Shown piece after piece: positions 44,334-53,151 of a stretch of 64,000 nt of DNA; the first letter of the stretch is position 1; the number at the start of each line of letters is the position of its first letter. The notes below the pieces were generated by a model. It saw only the letters and a program-made list of their open reading frames with translations. It was not told the DNA's origin and did not search any database. Made by a program: the position numbers and the translations under genes. The DNA comes from Bacteroidota bacterium (GTDB lineage Bacteria > Bacteroidota > JABWAT01), in the NCBI GenBank assembly GCA_023151185.1, contig JAKLJL010000007.1, positions 62,001 through 126,000 on the forward strand. Direction: 5' to 3'.

Positions 44334-45596
44334 TCAGGTTTTATGTTTTTTCTTTTTGGCAGCGGGAAAAAGAATATTATTCAGAATCAACCGGTACCCG
44401 GGTGAGTTTTTATGGAGGGCCAGATCGGTTGGCGGATCGCCCACCGCATGCTGGAAATCTTCGGGATCATGTCCGCCGTAAAAGGTAAAGGTCCCTTTGC
44501 CGAACACTCCGGTCAGGTATTTTACCTGATCCCGGCCTTCATATTCTCCCATTACAAGCACATTGGGTTTGATAAACTTTTTCTTGAACAGGGTAGTCTG
44601 CCCCAAAAAACCCTTGATAACCTTCCGGTGATTCTGTGTCAGCATAGTCGGAACAGGATCCCATTTTGCAGAAAATTCGAAGAGGGTGAAAAAATCGGTT
44701 TGCTGGGCTGCAATCCGCTGCTGAACCTCATCAGGCTGAAGATCAATATCCGAATATTCGTATTCCCAGGCATTCAGATTTATGGTAAAATTCTGAAACG
44801 CCAGAGCATCCTGAAAGTGAAGTTTTTTGTTGGCAGAAGGGTCGGCAGGAGTTCCGTCAAACTCAGGCGGTGCAATATCAATTCCCAGCGAGGCGAGTGC
44901 AATGTCATAGGTATCAGTTGCCGAACACATGGCGAACATAAAGCCGCCTTCACCCACATAGTCCCTTATTTTGGCTGCAACTGCCTTTTTTTCGTCAGAA
45001 ACAGAGGAAAAACCCTGTTCTCTGGCAAATGCTTCATAGTCCGCCTGCTGCCTGACATACCAGGGTGCTGTTGAAAATGAGGCATAGAATTTCCCGTACT
45101 GACCGGTAAAATCTTCGTGGTGAAGGTGAAGCCAGTCATAGTCTTTCAATTTCCCGTCAAGAACTTCCTTATCCCAAACCTTTTCATACCGGATTTCTGC
45201 ATAGGTCAATGCTAAGGTAACCGCATCATCCCAGGGCAAGGTATTCGGGGGTGTATAAACCGCAATTTTGGGCGCTTTTTCAAGTTTGACAATATCGGCA
45301 TTCACCTCTTCACGGGAAATTTCCTGCTTGATCCCGGCTTCTTCAGATGCAGAAACCGGCTGATAGCTGATTTCTCTGAGAAGGCACTCTTCACGGGTCA
45401 CCGGTGTATCATCAATCAGAAAACTACCTCCAAGGTAATTTAGAAGCCAGTCAATTGTCCGGCCCTGTTCAAGCTGCCAGTATGCCAGTCCATAAGCCTT
45501 TAAATGATTGGTTTGGGAATCATCCATCGGAATCAGCAATTTCTGGGCCCGGGCAGAGGCCGGAAGCATCAGAATCAGGAAGAGCAGGATCCGCAT
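44334..45596 (-). CDS. Conserved Bacteroidota periplasmic protein, often misnamed asparagine synthetase B
   Basis: A signal peptide (ending A-R-A-Q) is followed by a 400-residue protein with K-L-L-I-P-M-D-D-S-Q-T-N-H-L-K-A-Y-G, K-L-E-K-A-P-K-I-A-V-Y-T-P-P-N, D-W-L-H-L-H-H-E-D-F-T-G-Q-Y-G-K-F, F-M-F-A-M-C-S-A-T-D-T and F-Y-G-G-H-D-P-E-D. From memory, this family is common in Bacteroidota and carries an asparagine synthetase B label. I see neither an N-terminal catalytic Cys nor the S-G-G-x-D-S ATP motif of AsnB, and a secreted AsnB makes no sense. G-G-H-D-P-E-D and A-M-C-S-A-T-D recall glutamine-amidotransferase-like folds. It is translationally coupled (TGATG) to the TPR gene upstream. Confidence 0.78.
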   Translation of the reverse strand: MRILLFLILMLPASARAQKLLIPMDDSQTNHLKAYGLAYWQLEQGRTIDWLLNYLGGSFLIDDTPVTREECLLREISYQPVSASEEAGIKQEISREEVNADIVKLEKAPKIAVYTPPNTLPWDDAVTLALTYAEIRYEKVWDKEVLDGKLKDYDWLHLHHEDFTGQYGKFYASFSTAPWYVRQQADYEAFAREQGFSSVSDEKKAVAAKIRDYVGEGGFMFAMCSATDTYDIALASLGIDIAPPEFDGTPADPSANKKLHFQDALAFQNFTINLNAWEYEYSDIDLQPDEVQQRIAAQQTDFFTLFEFSAKWDPVPTMLTQNHRKVIKGFLGQTTLFKKKFIKPNVLVMGEYEGRDQVKYLTGVFGKGTFTFYGGHDPEDFQHAVGDPPTDLALHKNSPGYRLILNNILFPAAKKKKHKT

Positions 45597-47392
45597 CAGG
45601 CTTCTCCTTTTATTCTGAGATCTGCCAGAATTTCCCGTGCACGGCTGCTCCAGACAGACTCCGGGAACCGGCCAATCAGCAGTTCAAGTGCAGACCGGAC
45701 TTCGCTTCGGTAACCGGCACGGATCAGAACTGGTGCAGACTCACAAAGGGCCTGACCGGTCCATTTCAAAAGTTCTGGGGATTCTGCTACCCGGCGGGTC
45801 AGGTTCAGCAGTTCACCCGTTTCATGGATTTGAAGGTAAATTTCCCACAAACCTGCTAAAGCTGTACCGGCTACAACCGGGTCCGTGGCAGAAGCTGCTG
45901 CCTCCGAAAACTGACTTATGGCTTCTGATTTCAGTCCAAGTTTCTGAAACAACAGACCTCTGGCAACCGGGCAGAATTCATCGAACCGGATAGCCGGAAC
46001 CGGTACCGACTGGATCAGGAAAAACAGGTAAGCCGGGGCATCGGCAGATCTGAGGTCTCTGGCAAAGGAAAATAAATCGGACCTGAGGGAATCTGCCGGA
46101 ATTCCGTCAGCCAGTGAAGTGAGAATGTACTCAAGACGGACCGTACTTCTGAACTGCTGGTTTTTAAAGATTTCCGGCATTTTTTCTTTTTCCCCAGAAA
46201 TAAAGGCCAGAACCCACTCCCAATACTGACGGTTGGTAACTCTTCCGGCAGAAATAAGTTGCCGGATCTTGCTCTGCTTGTCAGCAAGGGGGCCCTTTGC
46301 ATTCAGGATGGTTTTCAAATACCCGTCCCGAAGCTGTGCGGCATCGCGTTCCGTTCCCTGTCGGGTGTATAAGGTTTCAGCTTTTTTCAGCAACTCCGGC
46401 GAAAACCAAACCCCTTCGGCACAGGCGGAAATCATTTTCACCTCGGTCTGAATCCGGAACTGGCTCTCAGGAAACCGGCTGACCATCCGGTCACCCAACT
46501 GCAGAATCAGATTGCCTGATTCTTTTGAGGACAAGCTGTTGATCAGAGTCCAGGAAACAGATCCGCCGTTTTTCATTTTACGGTCATAGGCAGCAAACCG
46601 GTCAAAAGCAGCCAGCGGTTGCTGGGTCAGGCGATAAAGAGTTCCCAGAATCCGGTGAAAGGAAGGAGGCATTCCGGCAGAATCAGCACCTGAAAACCGG
46701 GACAGAATCCGGGCCGCAGACAAACTGTCGCCGAAATACTGGGAAATCCGGGATTCGACAAGTCCATCCTGATCAGGCCGGGTTTTAAGGAGATACAAAA
46801 ATTCAGTGCCGATTCCTTCTGCATTTGCAGTTTGGGTATAAAGGTGAATGAGTTCCTGATTGAAGGCACCCGGATCTGTTGGGCTTCTCTGACCAAGGAA
46901 CAGAGACTTTGCCAGATCATATCGCTTCAGGCTCATCATAGTCATCCCGACTGCACGGATACTGTTGGGGTTATACCCCTGGCTTTCAAGCAGCAGCTTC
47001 CACTCCTGTTCAGCCTGTTTCTGATTTCCTGAAAGCAAACTCATTCGGGCCATGTCATCCAGATATCCCGCATCCCCGGTTCTGAGTTTCTGTGCTGCCA
47101 GCAGATCGTGAGCAAGGGCATAATTCCCCAGTTCATACAGACAGGTCCAGTACCGGTCAAAATAAAACGTGTTTTCTGGTGCCCCCGATGAAAGCGAGGC
47201 ATAGAGTTTTTCTGCCTGTGCGAACTCTTTTGAAGCAAAATAGCGTTCTGCCAGACGTTCCACATCCTGAACCCTGCTGGTTTGCCCCCAGGCTGTACCG
47301 GTTAACAAAAGAGAGAAGAATAAAAGCCGGATCAATTTTTTTTCCGTCGGTGGTTTTGTAACTTGCTCGATTCCATGAAAATACAGGTTCAT
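45596..47392 (-). CDS. Secreted TPR-repeat protein
   Basis: I chose the ATG at 47392 (598 aa). A TTG at 47407 would overlap the divergent dxr start, and an internal TTG just before I-R-L-L-F-F-S-L-L-L-T would give a cleaner signal peptide, so the start is uncertain. After the signal (ending T-A-W-G-Q) come TPR-like helical pairs (L-A-E-R-Y-F-A-S-K-E-F-A-Q-A-E-K-L-Y, L-Y-E-L-G-N-Y-A-L-A-H-D-L-L) across most of the length. Such proteins act as periplasmic scaffolds. Its TGA overlaps the ATG of the next gene, so the two are likely a functional pair. Confidence 0.75.
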   Translation of the reverse strand: MNLYFHGIEQVTKPPTEKKLIRLLFFSLLLTGTAWGQTSRVQDVERLAERYFASKEFAQAEKLYASLSSGAPENTFYFDRYWTCLYELGNYALAHDLLAAQKLRTGDAGYLDDMARMSLLSGNQKQAEQEWKLLLESQGYNPNSIRAVGMTMMSLKRYDLAKSLFLGQRSPTDPGAFNQELIHLYTQTANAEGIGTEFLYLLKTRPDQDGLVESRISQYFGDSLSAARILSRFSGADSAGMPPSFHRILGTLYRLTQQPLAAFDRFAAYDRKMKNGGSVSWTLINSLSSKESGNLILQLGDRMVSRFPESQFRIQTEVKMISACAEGVWFSPELLKKAETLYTRQGTERDAAQLRDGYLKTILNAKGPLADKQSKIRQLISAGRVTNRQYWEWVLAFISGEKEKMPEIFKNQQFRSTVRLEYILTSLADGIPADSLRSDLFSFARDLRSADAPAYLFFLIQSVPVPAIRFDEFCPVARGLLFQKLGLKSEAISQFSEAAASATDPVVAGTALAGLWEIYLQIHETGELLNLTRRVAESPELLKWTGQALCESAPVLIRAGYRSEVRSALELLIGRFPESVWSSRAREILADLRIKGEA

Positions 47393-47406
47393 TTCTGAAA
47401 GTTCCA

Positions 47407-48561
47407 ATGAAACAACGTGTTGTTATTCTCGGTTCAACGGGCAGCATCGGCGTAAACACACTTGAAGTTCTTAAAAACCTGTCTTCCGGTTTTGAGATAA
47501 CCGGTTTAATCACTTACTCCAATGCTGATTTGCTGACAGACCAGATCCGGGAATTCAATCCGGCTTTCGCCTGTCTGATATCCGGTGACTTCTCTGTTCC
47601 CGGGACTCAAACCCGGTTATATTCAGGCCGGGAGTCTGCGTTACATCTTTGCGCCGGTGAAGATTACGATATCCTCGTCAGTTCTTTGGTCGGCTTTGCC
47701 GGATTTGAACCGACCGTGGCAGCCATCCGGAGCGGTAAGAAAATTGCTTTGGCCAATAAGGAAACGCTGATCGTTGGCGGACATATCATTCAGGACGAAC
47801 TGAAACGGCATCAGGTTCCGCTTACACCAATCGATTCGGAACATTCTGCGATTCTGCAATGCCTGGCCGGCGAACCCGCCGATTCCATTGAATCCCTTAT
47901 TCTGACTGCATCCGGCGGACCGTTCCTGCATAAATCTGCTGAAGAACTGGCTGCCGTAAAAGTTGAAGATGCACTGAAACATCCCAATTGGGTTATGGGG
48001 AGAAAAATCACGATTGATTCAGCTTCATTGATGAATAAAGGCCTTGAAGTGATCGAAGCCAGGTGGCTGTTTAATGTTCACCCCGACCAGATCTCAGTCG
48101 TTGTCCACCCCCAAAGTATCATTCACAGCATGGTTCAGTTTACAGACGGAAGTGTTAAAGCTCAACTTGGCGTTCCGGATATGAAGATCCCGATCCAATA
48201 TGCCCTGACCTGGCCCGACCGGGCTCCGGCACCTTACAGCCGGATCCGGTTTCCGGATCTGAAATCACTGACATTTTTTGAACCGGATCCCGTCAGATTT
48301 CCATGCCTCCGGATTGCCTTCGAGGCAATGAAACAGGCCGGAAGCCAGCCGTGTGTGATGAATGCAGCCAATGAAATTGCAGTTGATCTGTTCCTTCAGG
48401 AAAAAATCAGGTTTACCGATATTCCCGTTATCATCGAAGAGACGATGAACCGGATTCCGCATCAGGCCTTCCCCGATTTTTCTGAAGTGATTGACCTGGA
48501 CCGGAACGCCCGGCAGGAAGCACTTGTTATTTATAAAAAGTTAAAAAGCGTGGTGGTATGA
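47407..48561 (+). CDS. dxr: 1-deoxy-D-xylulose 5-phosphate reductoisomerase
   Basis: The 384-aa enzyme shows the NADPH-binding start V-V-I-L-G-S-T-G-S-I-G, A-L-A-N-K-E-T-L-I-V-G-G, metal ligands in P-I-D-S-E-H-S-A, T-A-S-G-G-P-F, H-P-N-W-x-M-G-x-K-I-T-I-D-S-A-S-L and the M-N-K-G-L-E-x-I-E-A stretch. It makes methylerythritol phosphate in the MEP isoprenoid pathway. rseP follows with a four-base overlap, a common neighbour pair. Confidence 0.96.
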   Translation: MKQRVVILGSTGSIGVNTLEVLKNLSSGFEITGLITYSNADLLTDQIREFNPAFACLISGDFSVPGTQTRLYSGRESALHLCAGEDYDILVSSLVGFAGFEPTVAAIRSGKKIALANKETLIVGGHIIQDELKRHQVPLTPIDSEHSAILQCLAGEPADSIESLILTASGGPFLHKSAEELAAVKVEDALKHPNWVMGRKITIDSASLMNKGLEVIEARWLFNVHPDQISVVVHPQSIIHSMVQFTDGSVKAQLGVPDMKIPIQYALTWPDRAPAPYSRIRFPDLKSLTFFEPDPVRFPCLRIAFEAMKQAGSQPCVMNAANEIAVDLFLQEKIRFTDIPVIIEETMNRIPHQAFPDFSEVIDLDRNARQEALVIYKKLKSVVV

Positions 48562-49862
48562 TTCTGGAGAGCATTTTTTATTTCGTCATTGTCATCGGTG
48601 TTCTGGTATTTGTACATGAACTCGGGCACTTTCTTGCTGCTAAAAGTTTTGGCATGCGGGTCGATGTTTTCAGTTTGGGAATGGGGCCGAGAGCCATCGG
48701 ATTTACCCACGGCGAGACGGATTACCGCATTAGCTGGTTCCCGCTGGGCGGTTATGTTAAAATTGCCGGGATGATTGATGAAAGTCTGGATACCGAGTTT
48801 GTAAACCAGCCTGCTGAACCCTGGGAGTATAGATCCAAACCCCGTTGGCAGCGGATGGTGGTGATCTCGGCCGGGGTTATCATGAACCTGTTTATCGCCG
48901 GTGTCATTTTCTCGTACCTGAATCTGAGCAACGGGAAAATGCTGGTTCCGTTCAGCCAGTCAAAACCCCTGATCATTGAAGAAAACTCCCTCGCCTGGGA
49001 AACAGGACTCAGAACCGGAGATTTTCTGCTTAAAATCAATGACCAGCCGGTTGCTTACTGGAATGATCTGGCCAGCCTTGAAGAAATCAGTAAATCGAAT
49101 CTTTCCTTTACCATCCGGCGTGAAGGAAAAGAACTTATCCTGCCCGCACCCGATAACTTTCAGAGCAATCTCGGGAAAAAATCATTTGGAATTCTGATGA
49201 CCCGTGAACCGGTTATCGGTTCCGTCCAACCGGGATCGGCTGCTGAAGAAGCCGGATTGCAGGCCGGTGACCGGATAACTTCGATTGGGGGAACCCCGGT
49301 ACTCTACTTTGAAGATATACCAGCCTATCTCGAAAAATTCAAACCGGAAACTCTGGCCCTGACTCTCGACAGAAACGGACTTCCGCTTTCACTGACCCTG
49401 ACTCCCAAAGGAAATAAACTGGGAATTACCAACAAAGAGACCAGTGTCGTTTATGTTGAATACGGTTTTTTTGAGGGAATAGGACATGGATTTGCACAGA
49501 CCGTTACCGGGATCGGGGCAATGATCAACAGTTTTGTCAGAATCTTTCAGGGGAAAGAGGATGCAGCACAAGCGATCGGCGGACCGATTAAAATTGTTCA
49601 GCTTTCCGGTCAGATGGGGTCGATGGGATTGGATACTCTGCTCAATTTTATTGCCATGCTGTCACTTTCTCTTGCACTGCTCAATATTCTGCCGATTCCT
49701 GCTCTGGACGGCGGTCATCTTCTGATTCTGGCCATTGAAACCCTGACCCGCCGTGATCTCCCCAATAAAATCAAAATCGGGATTCAGCAGGTTGGGTTTG
49801 CCTTGCTCATTTCGCTGATGCTGTTTACTGTGTACAACGACATCACCAATATTTTCTTCTGA
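48558..49862 (+). CDS. rseP: Site-2 intramembrane protease RseP
   Basis: The 434-aa membrane protein has the zinc motif H20-E21-x-x-H24 in its first helix (V-H-E-L-G-H-F-L-A-A), G-G-Y-V-K-I-A-G-M after it, two tandem PDZ domains (about 120-280) and the third metal ligand in N-I-L-P-I-P-A-L-D-G-G-H. It cleaves anti-sigma factors and leftover signal peptides within the membrane. ATGA overlap with dxr implies coupled translation. Confidence 0.95.
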   Translation: MILESIFYFVIVIGVLVFVHELGHFLAAKSFGMRVDVFSLGMGPRAIGFTHGETDYRISWFPLGGYVKIAGMIDESLDTEFVNQPAEPWEYRSKPRWQRMVVISAGVIMNLFIAGVIFSYLNLSNGKMLVPFSQSKPLIIEENSLAWETGLRTGDFLLKINDQPVAYWNDLASLEEISKSNLSFTIRREGKELILPAPDNFQSNLGKKSFGILMTREPVIGSVQPGSAAEEAGLQAGDRITSIGGTPVLYFEDIPAYLEKFKPETLALTLDRNGLPLSLTLTPKGNKLGITNKETSVVYVEYGFFEGIGHGFAQTVTGIGAMINSFVRIFQGKEDAAQAIGGPIKIVQLSGQMGSMGLDTLLNFIAMLSLSLALLNILPIPALDGGHLLILAIETLTRRDLPNKIKIGIQQVGFALLISLMLFTVYNDITNIFF

Positions 49863-49863
49863 T

Positions 49864-49889
49864 AAAAAAGGGGGCTGTGCCCCCTTTTT
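49864..49889. terminator. Bidirectional terminator between rseP and the 1048-aa T9SS gene
   Basis: GGGGGC (49870-49875) pairs with GCCCCC (49879-49884). A run of T follows on the plus strand and a run of A precedes, so it can end both convergent genes. Confidence 0.85.
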
Positions 49890-49890
49890 C

Positions 49891-52800
49891 TTACCTGATC
49901 AGCACCAGTTTCCTGATTACGGTTTTCCCGCCGGATTCCAGTTTGCAGAAATAGAGTCCGGAAGCAAGTGAACTTCCGCTGAACACTACTGAATACGTTC
50001 CTGCCGGTTTAAATCCGTTTTCAATAACTGCAACTTCCTGTCCGGTAACTGATATTACCGACAGCCGGATTGTATTTCCTGATGGAATTGAATAGTCAAA
50101 CCGGGTTTCCGGATTGAACGGGTTCGGATAGTTCTGGCTCAGGGTTAATTCCCTGGGCGTTATCTCCTCTTTTCCGGCTGAAGTGTAGATTTCACCTGTG
50201 GCCGCTTTAACCACAACGATGGTGTCATTCCCTTCTTCAGTTCTGAACTCCACAAACCAATATTCGGTCAATGGATCTGTGGGATAGGAATATCCGGGGA
50301 AAGCACCGGTGAGCAGGGTGGCCGAAACACGGGTCACATTACCTTCAAACGGATGGATTTTCAGGTAATTGACGACCGAATTAGCAACTGCCTCTGAACC
50401 GATCCAGCCTGGTTTTAACTGCGGGATGGAATTTATGTAATCATCCATCCCCTCTTCCATTTCATTGGCTTCGAGTGGCAGTTCCTGATTTCCATGTGTC
50501 AGGACCATTAATATTTCGCCGGTATCCAGACTCCAGACGTACCGCCAAACCCTGGCCAGACCGGTTGAGTCAATGTTTTCTGCCCGGACCGCTTTAAGGA
50601 TTTTCCCTTCACCCATTACCGCCATCGATCCATAGGCAGCCCGGAGCCCGGTCCGTTCATTAAACTTCAGATCGAGAGTATCAATCCGCCGCCCGGTCTT
50701 TCCGTCCAGATAAACCAGAAGTTCTTCTTCCGGGATTTCCTCCCGAAGCTGGTTATCTCCTCCCGGATCAGAGAAACCCTGCGGTTTTAAAATCCAGACC
50801 GGGTGTCCCTTTACCCCCATCAACCCTGCTGTCAGAATTCTTCCGTCTATTTCGCCATAAATTTCCTGAACCGCAGAAACAGAATCGTCACCGATAAACT
50901 CCATCGGAAGATCTTCATTTTCGGCAGGGATTCCGGCCGGGATGAAAACAGGCAGCTCAAGTTCATCCTCTGCCGACAGAAATACCCGCAGATAATCATT
51001 CAGCAACGGCCGTTTAAAATCATAGACCCAGGCAGTAACTCCCTTTTCAGTCATTCTGCCGGCAGTCTCAATGTTAAACAGTTTGGCATTGGGGCTCCAT
51101 TTCTGTGCGATGGATACGGCATCCGTCAGCCGGTCCTTTACATGGATAACACTGTCCTGCCTGATTTCACCGGTTCTGGCATTAAATGAAAAGCGGTAGT
51201 CAAACAGAGAGTTAAGTCTGGCAACCAGGTTTTCCCGGTTCAGCTCGCCGGAAGCAATCCGTCCTTCCGGAATTTCTGCTGTGAAATACCAATACAGGCT
51301 TGTATCCCGGGGAAAAATCTGGTTTTCATTCATCAGAGTCAGCATTTTAAAGCCGGACATTTCGCCACCCTGATGACTGAGTTCTGCTTTCACAATTTCC
51401 ATGGCAGCATCAGAATCCAGCCACTCACCGGTAATTTCCCGGTTGATATAAGGCGGGAAATCAAACGGAACCTCTACCGGCACCGGATAAACCATGTTTC
51501 CCATGGTGATGTAAACCGAGTACCGGCCTGTCCCGGGTGATTTTACCAGTTGGGCCCAGTAGGAGGTTCCGGTATCACTGATGGACATTGAAAACAGGGC
51601 TACAATTTTATCCGGGGAGTCCATCCACTTCAAATCACTGTTCAGTTCATGGAAGGCTGACGAAGCCGTCCCGGATTCCATCCGGATGATATGGCCTGTA
51701 AACCCTGAGGATATCACACTTTCCCAGGGCTCAGGATCAGTGTCCTTCCCGCACCCTTTGCAAACCGGAACCTCACCGAATACCCGGGTGTACCAATAGG
51801 GTTTTACATATTCCGGTATCTCCATTTCAGAAGACTTCCCGTAACCTGAAAAGATTTGGGGTCCTGATGAGAAAAATCCGGGGGCTGTCACGGTTTGCTT
51901 GGCCTTCATCATCAAACCTGAAACCAATGCCATCTCAAATCTGAACCTTCCGGACGGGTGGTAATAAGCCTGCTGCCGCAGGTGATTCCTCAAGGAGCCG
52001 GCAACCTGATCAGAGGAAAGGAATTTTGGGTAAATCCCGGGAATGATATCATCATCAAATCCTCCGGATTCTGCTTCCTCGGAAAGTAATATGGAAGTGC
52101 CCGAACCCAGGATCTGTAACCCCATTCCTCCCGGTTCCTGAAAAATAAATCCCCACGAATCGGTCACCCCTGTTGTGTCACAATCCCTCAAACCCTGAAT
52201 CATCATCAGTTTGGCCTCCGGATTCCAGTTAGAAGCAAATGCAGAGGCAGCATCCCAGGCAGGACCGCTTCCAGAAAGGGTCATTTCAAACACTCCGAAC
52301 GTAATTCCGGAAACCGGCTCCTGGCCCGAAACTGTAATTTTATCCGGGCGGCTGTCTGAATTCGCATCAAAGATTCCAATGTTATCGCCGTTTTGATAGT
52401 CGAATAGCGGGTCATTATCTCCGTTAACGACCAGAACTGCCTGATAATCGCCGGGTTCAACAACGGTAAAGGAGAACGATCCATCCGGGTCGAGGTCCTC
52501 CATCCGGTAGGCATCGATCAGAACATGAAGATTTGTACCAAACAGCCGGACTTCTGACGGAAACAGCATAACATAATCGGTTTCAGGATTGAATCCGCCT
52601 GTAATTGTTCCTGAAACGGTTGCAGCAGGCAGCACAGCACCGGTTGTGAAAAACCCGGAATAAAAGATGAGTTCATTTCCGGCAGTACTTCGGGCATCCC
52701 AGAGTCTGATCTGGTAGGTTTTGTTTTCGGTGAACTGACACAACAGGGTCAGAACCGTGGCAGAATCGTTAATTTGGTATCCATAGACCGGCCACTCGTC

Positions 52801-53037
52801 AGGATCCTGGCTTTTTACCACAACACTGATAAAGGGAACCGGGGAACTGTAATAGGAGTCTTCCCAATTAGCCTGGTTAGTGAGATCAAGCGGTTCGGAA
52901 AACCGGATGGACAGGTGCTGGTTAAGCGGAACCAGAACCGAGTTTTCTGAGGGTGAAACAGATTTGACCCGGAAGGTTTGCCCTGTACACAGGACAGAAC
53001 AGAAAGTCAGGAAGGAAACAAGCAGCATTTTAAGCAT
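49891..53037 (-). CDS. Large secreted protein with Ig-like start and T9SS C-terminal domain
   Basis: A signal peptide (ending C-T-G-Q) leads into a Big_5-like Ig domain (V-S-P-S-E-N-S-V-L-V-P-L-N, I-R-F-S-E-P-L, about 25-130), then a second beta domain (G-T-I-T-G-G-F-N-P-E-T, about 135-235). The middle 700 residues, with repeated A-x-x-x-A-x-x-W-x-P-x-A-K-L-M/F segments near 265 and 665, I cannot assign; they hint at an internal duplication of PepSY-like units. Four cysteines sit near C-K-G-C-G-K-D. The end carries N-Y-P-N-P-F-N-P-E-T-R and K-L-V-L-I-R. GGAGG precedes the start, inside a possible hairpin. Confidence 0.8.
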   Translation of the reverse strand: MLKMLLVSFLTFCSVLCTGQTFRVKSVSPSENSVLVPLNQHLSIRFSEPLDLTNQANWEDSYYSSPVPFISVVVKSQDPDEWPVYGYQINDSATVLTLLCQFTENKTYQIRLWDARSTAGNELIFYSGFFTTGAVLPAATVSGTITGGFNPETDYVMLFPSEVRLFGTNLHVLIDAYRMEDLDPDGSFSFTVVEPGDYQAVLVVNGDNDPLFDYQNGDNIGIFDANSDSRPDKITVSGQEPVSGITFGVFEMTLSGSGPAWDAASAFASNWNPEAKLMMIQGLRDCDTTGVTDSWGFIFQEPGGMGLQILGSGTSILLSEEAESGGFDDDIIPGIYPKFLSSDQVAGSLRNHLRQQAYYHPSGRFRFEMALVSGLMMKAKQTVTAPGFFSSGPQIFSGYGKSSEMEIPEYVKPYWYTRVFGEVPVCKGCGKDTDPEPWESVISSGFTGHIIRMESGTASSAFHELNSDLKWMDSPDKIVALFSMSISDTGTSYWAQLVKSPGTGRYSVYITMGNMVYPVPVEVPFDFPPYINREITGEWLDSDAAMEIVKAELSHQGGEMSGFKMLTLMNENQIFPRDTSLYWYFTAEIPEGRIASGELNRENLVARLNSLFDYRFSFNARTGEIRQDSVIHVKDRLTDAVSIAQKWSPNAKLFNIETAGRMTEKGVTAWVYDFKRPLLNDYLRVFLSAEDELELPVFIPAGIPAENEDLPMEFIGDDSVSAVQEIYGEIDGRILTAGLMGVKGHPVWILKPQGFSDPGGDNQLREEIPEEELLVYLDGKTGRRIDTLDLKFNERTGLRAAYGSMAVMGEGKILKAVRAENIDSTGLARVWRYVWSLDTGEILMVLTHGNQELPLEANEMEEGMDDYINSIPQLKPGWIGSEAVANSVVNYLKIHPFEGNVTRVSATLLTGAFPGYSYPTDPLTEYWFVEFRTEEGNDTIVVVKAATGEIYTSAGKEEITPRELTLSQNYPNPFNPETRFDYSIPSGNTIRLSVISVTGQEVAVIENGFKPAGTYSVVFSGSSLASGLYFCKLESGGKTVIRKLVLIR

Positions 53038-53041
53038 AAGA

Positions 53042-53072
53042 CCTCCGCTGGTTAGGTATCTAATATCGGAGG
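53042..53072 (-). promoter_or_regulatory. Inverted repeat covering the ribosome-binding site of the 1048-aa gene
   Basis: On the minus strand CCTCCG (53072-53067) can pair with CGGAGG (53047-53042), which includes the GGAGG ribosome-binding site five bases before the ATG. Between them UUAG and CUAA can form an inner stem. A TATATTCC -7-like element overlaps the upstream edge, so if transcription starts there the repeat may instead be an operator. Confidence 0.35.
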
Positions 53073-53103
53073 AATATACCTTTTTATCTGTGATTTATCT
53101 AAC

Positions 53104-53132
53104 AAAAAAAAGGCCGCTTGAAGGCGGCCTTT
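53104..53132 (-). terminator. Terminator of the LacI-TonB-PorV operon
   Basis: AAAGGCCGC (53109-53117) pairs with GCGGCCTTT (53124-53132); the A run at 53104-53110 is a T run on the minus strand, past the PorV-like stop. Confidence 0.85.
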
Positions 53133-53151
53133 GAAAAGGTACAGAATGGGG

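Noticed and set aside
44334-45596. Asparagine synthetase B as the product name
   Set aside because: No N-terminal catalytic Cys, no S-G-G-x-D-S motif, and a signal peptide is present.
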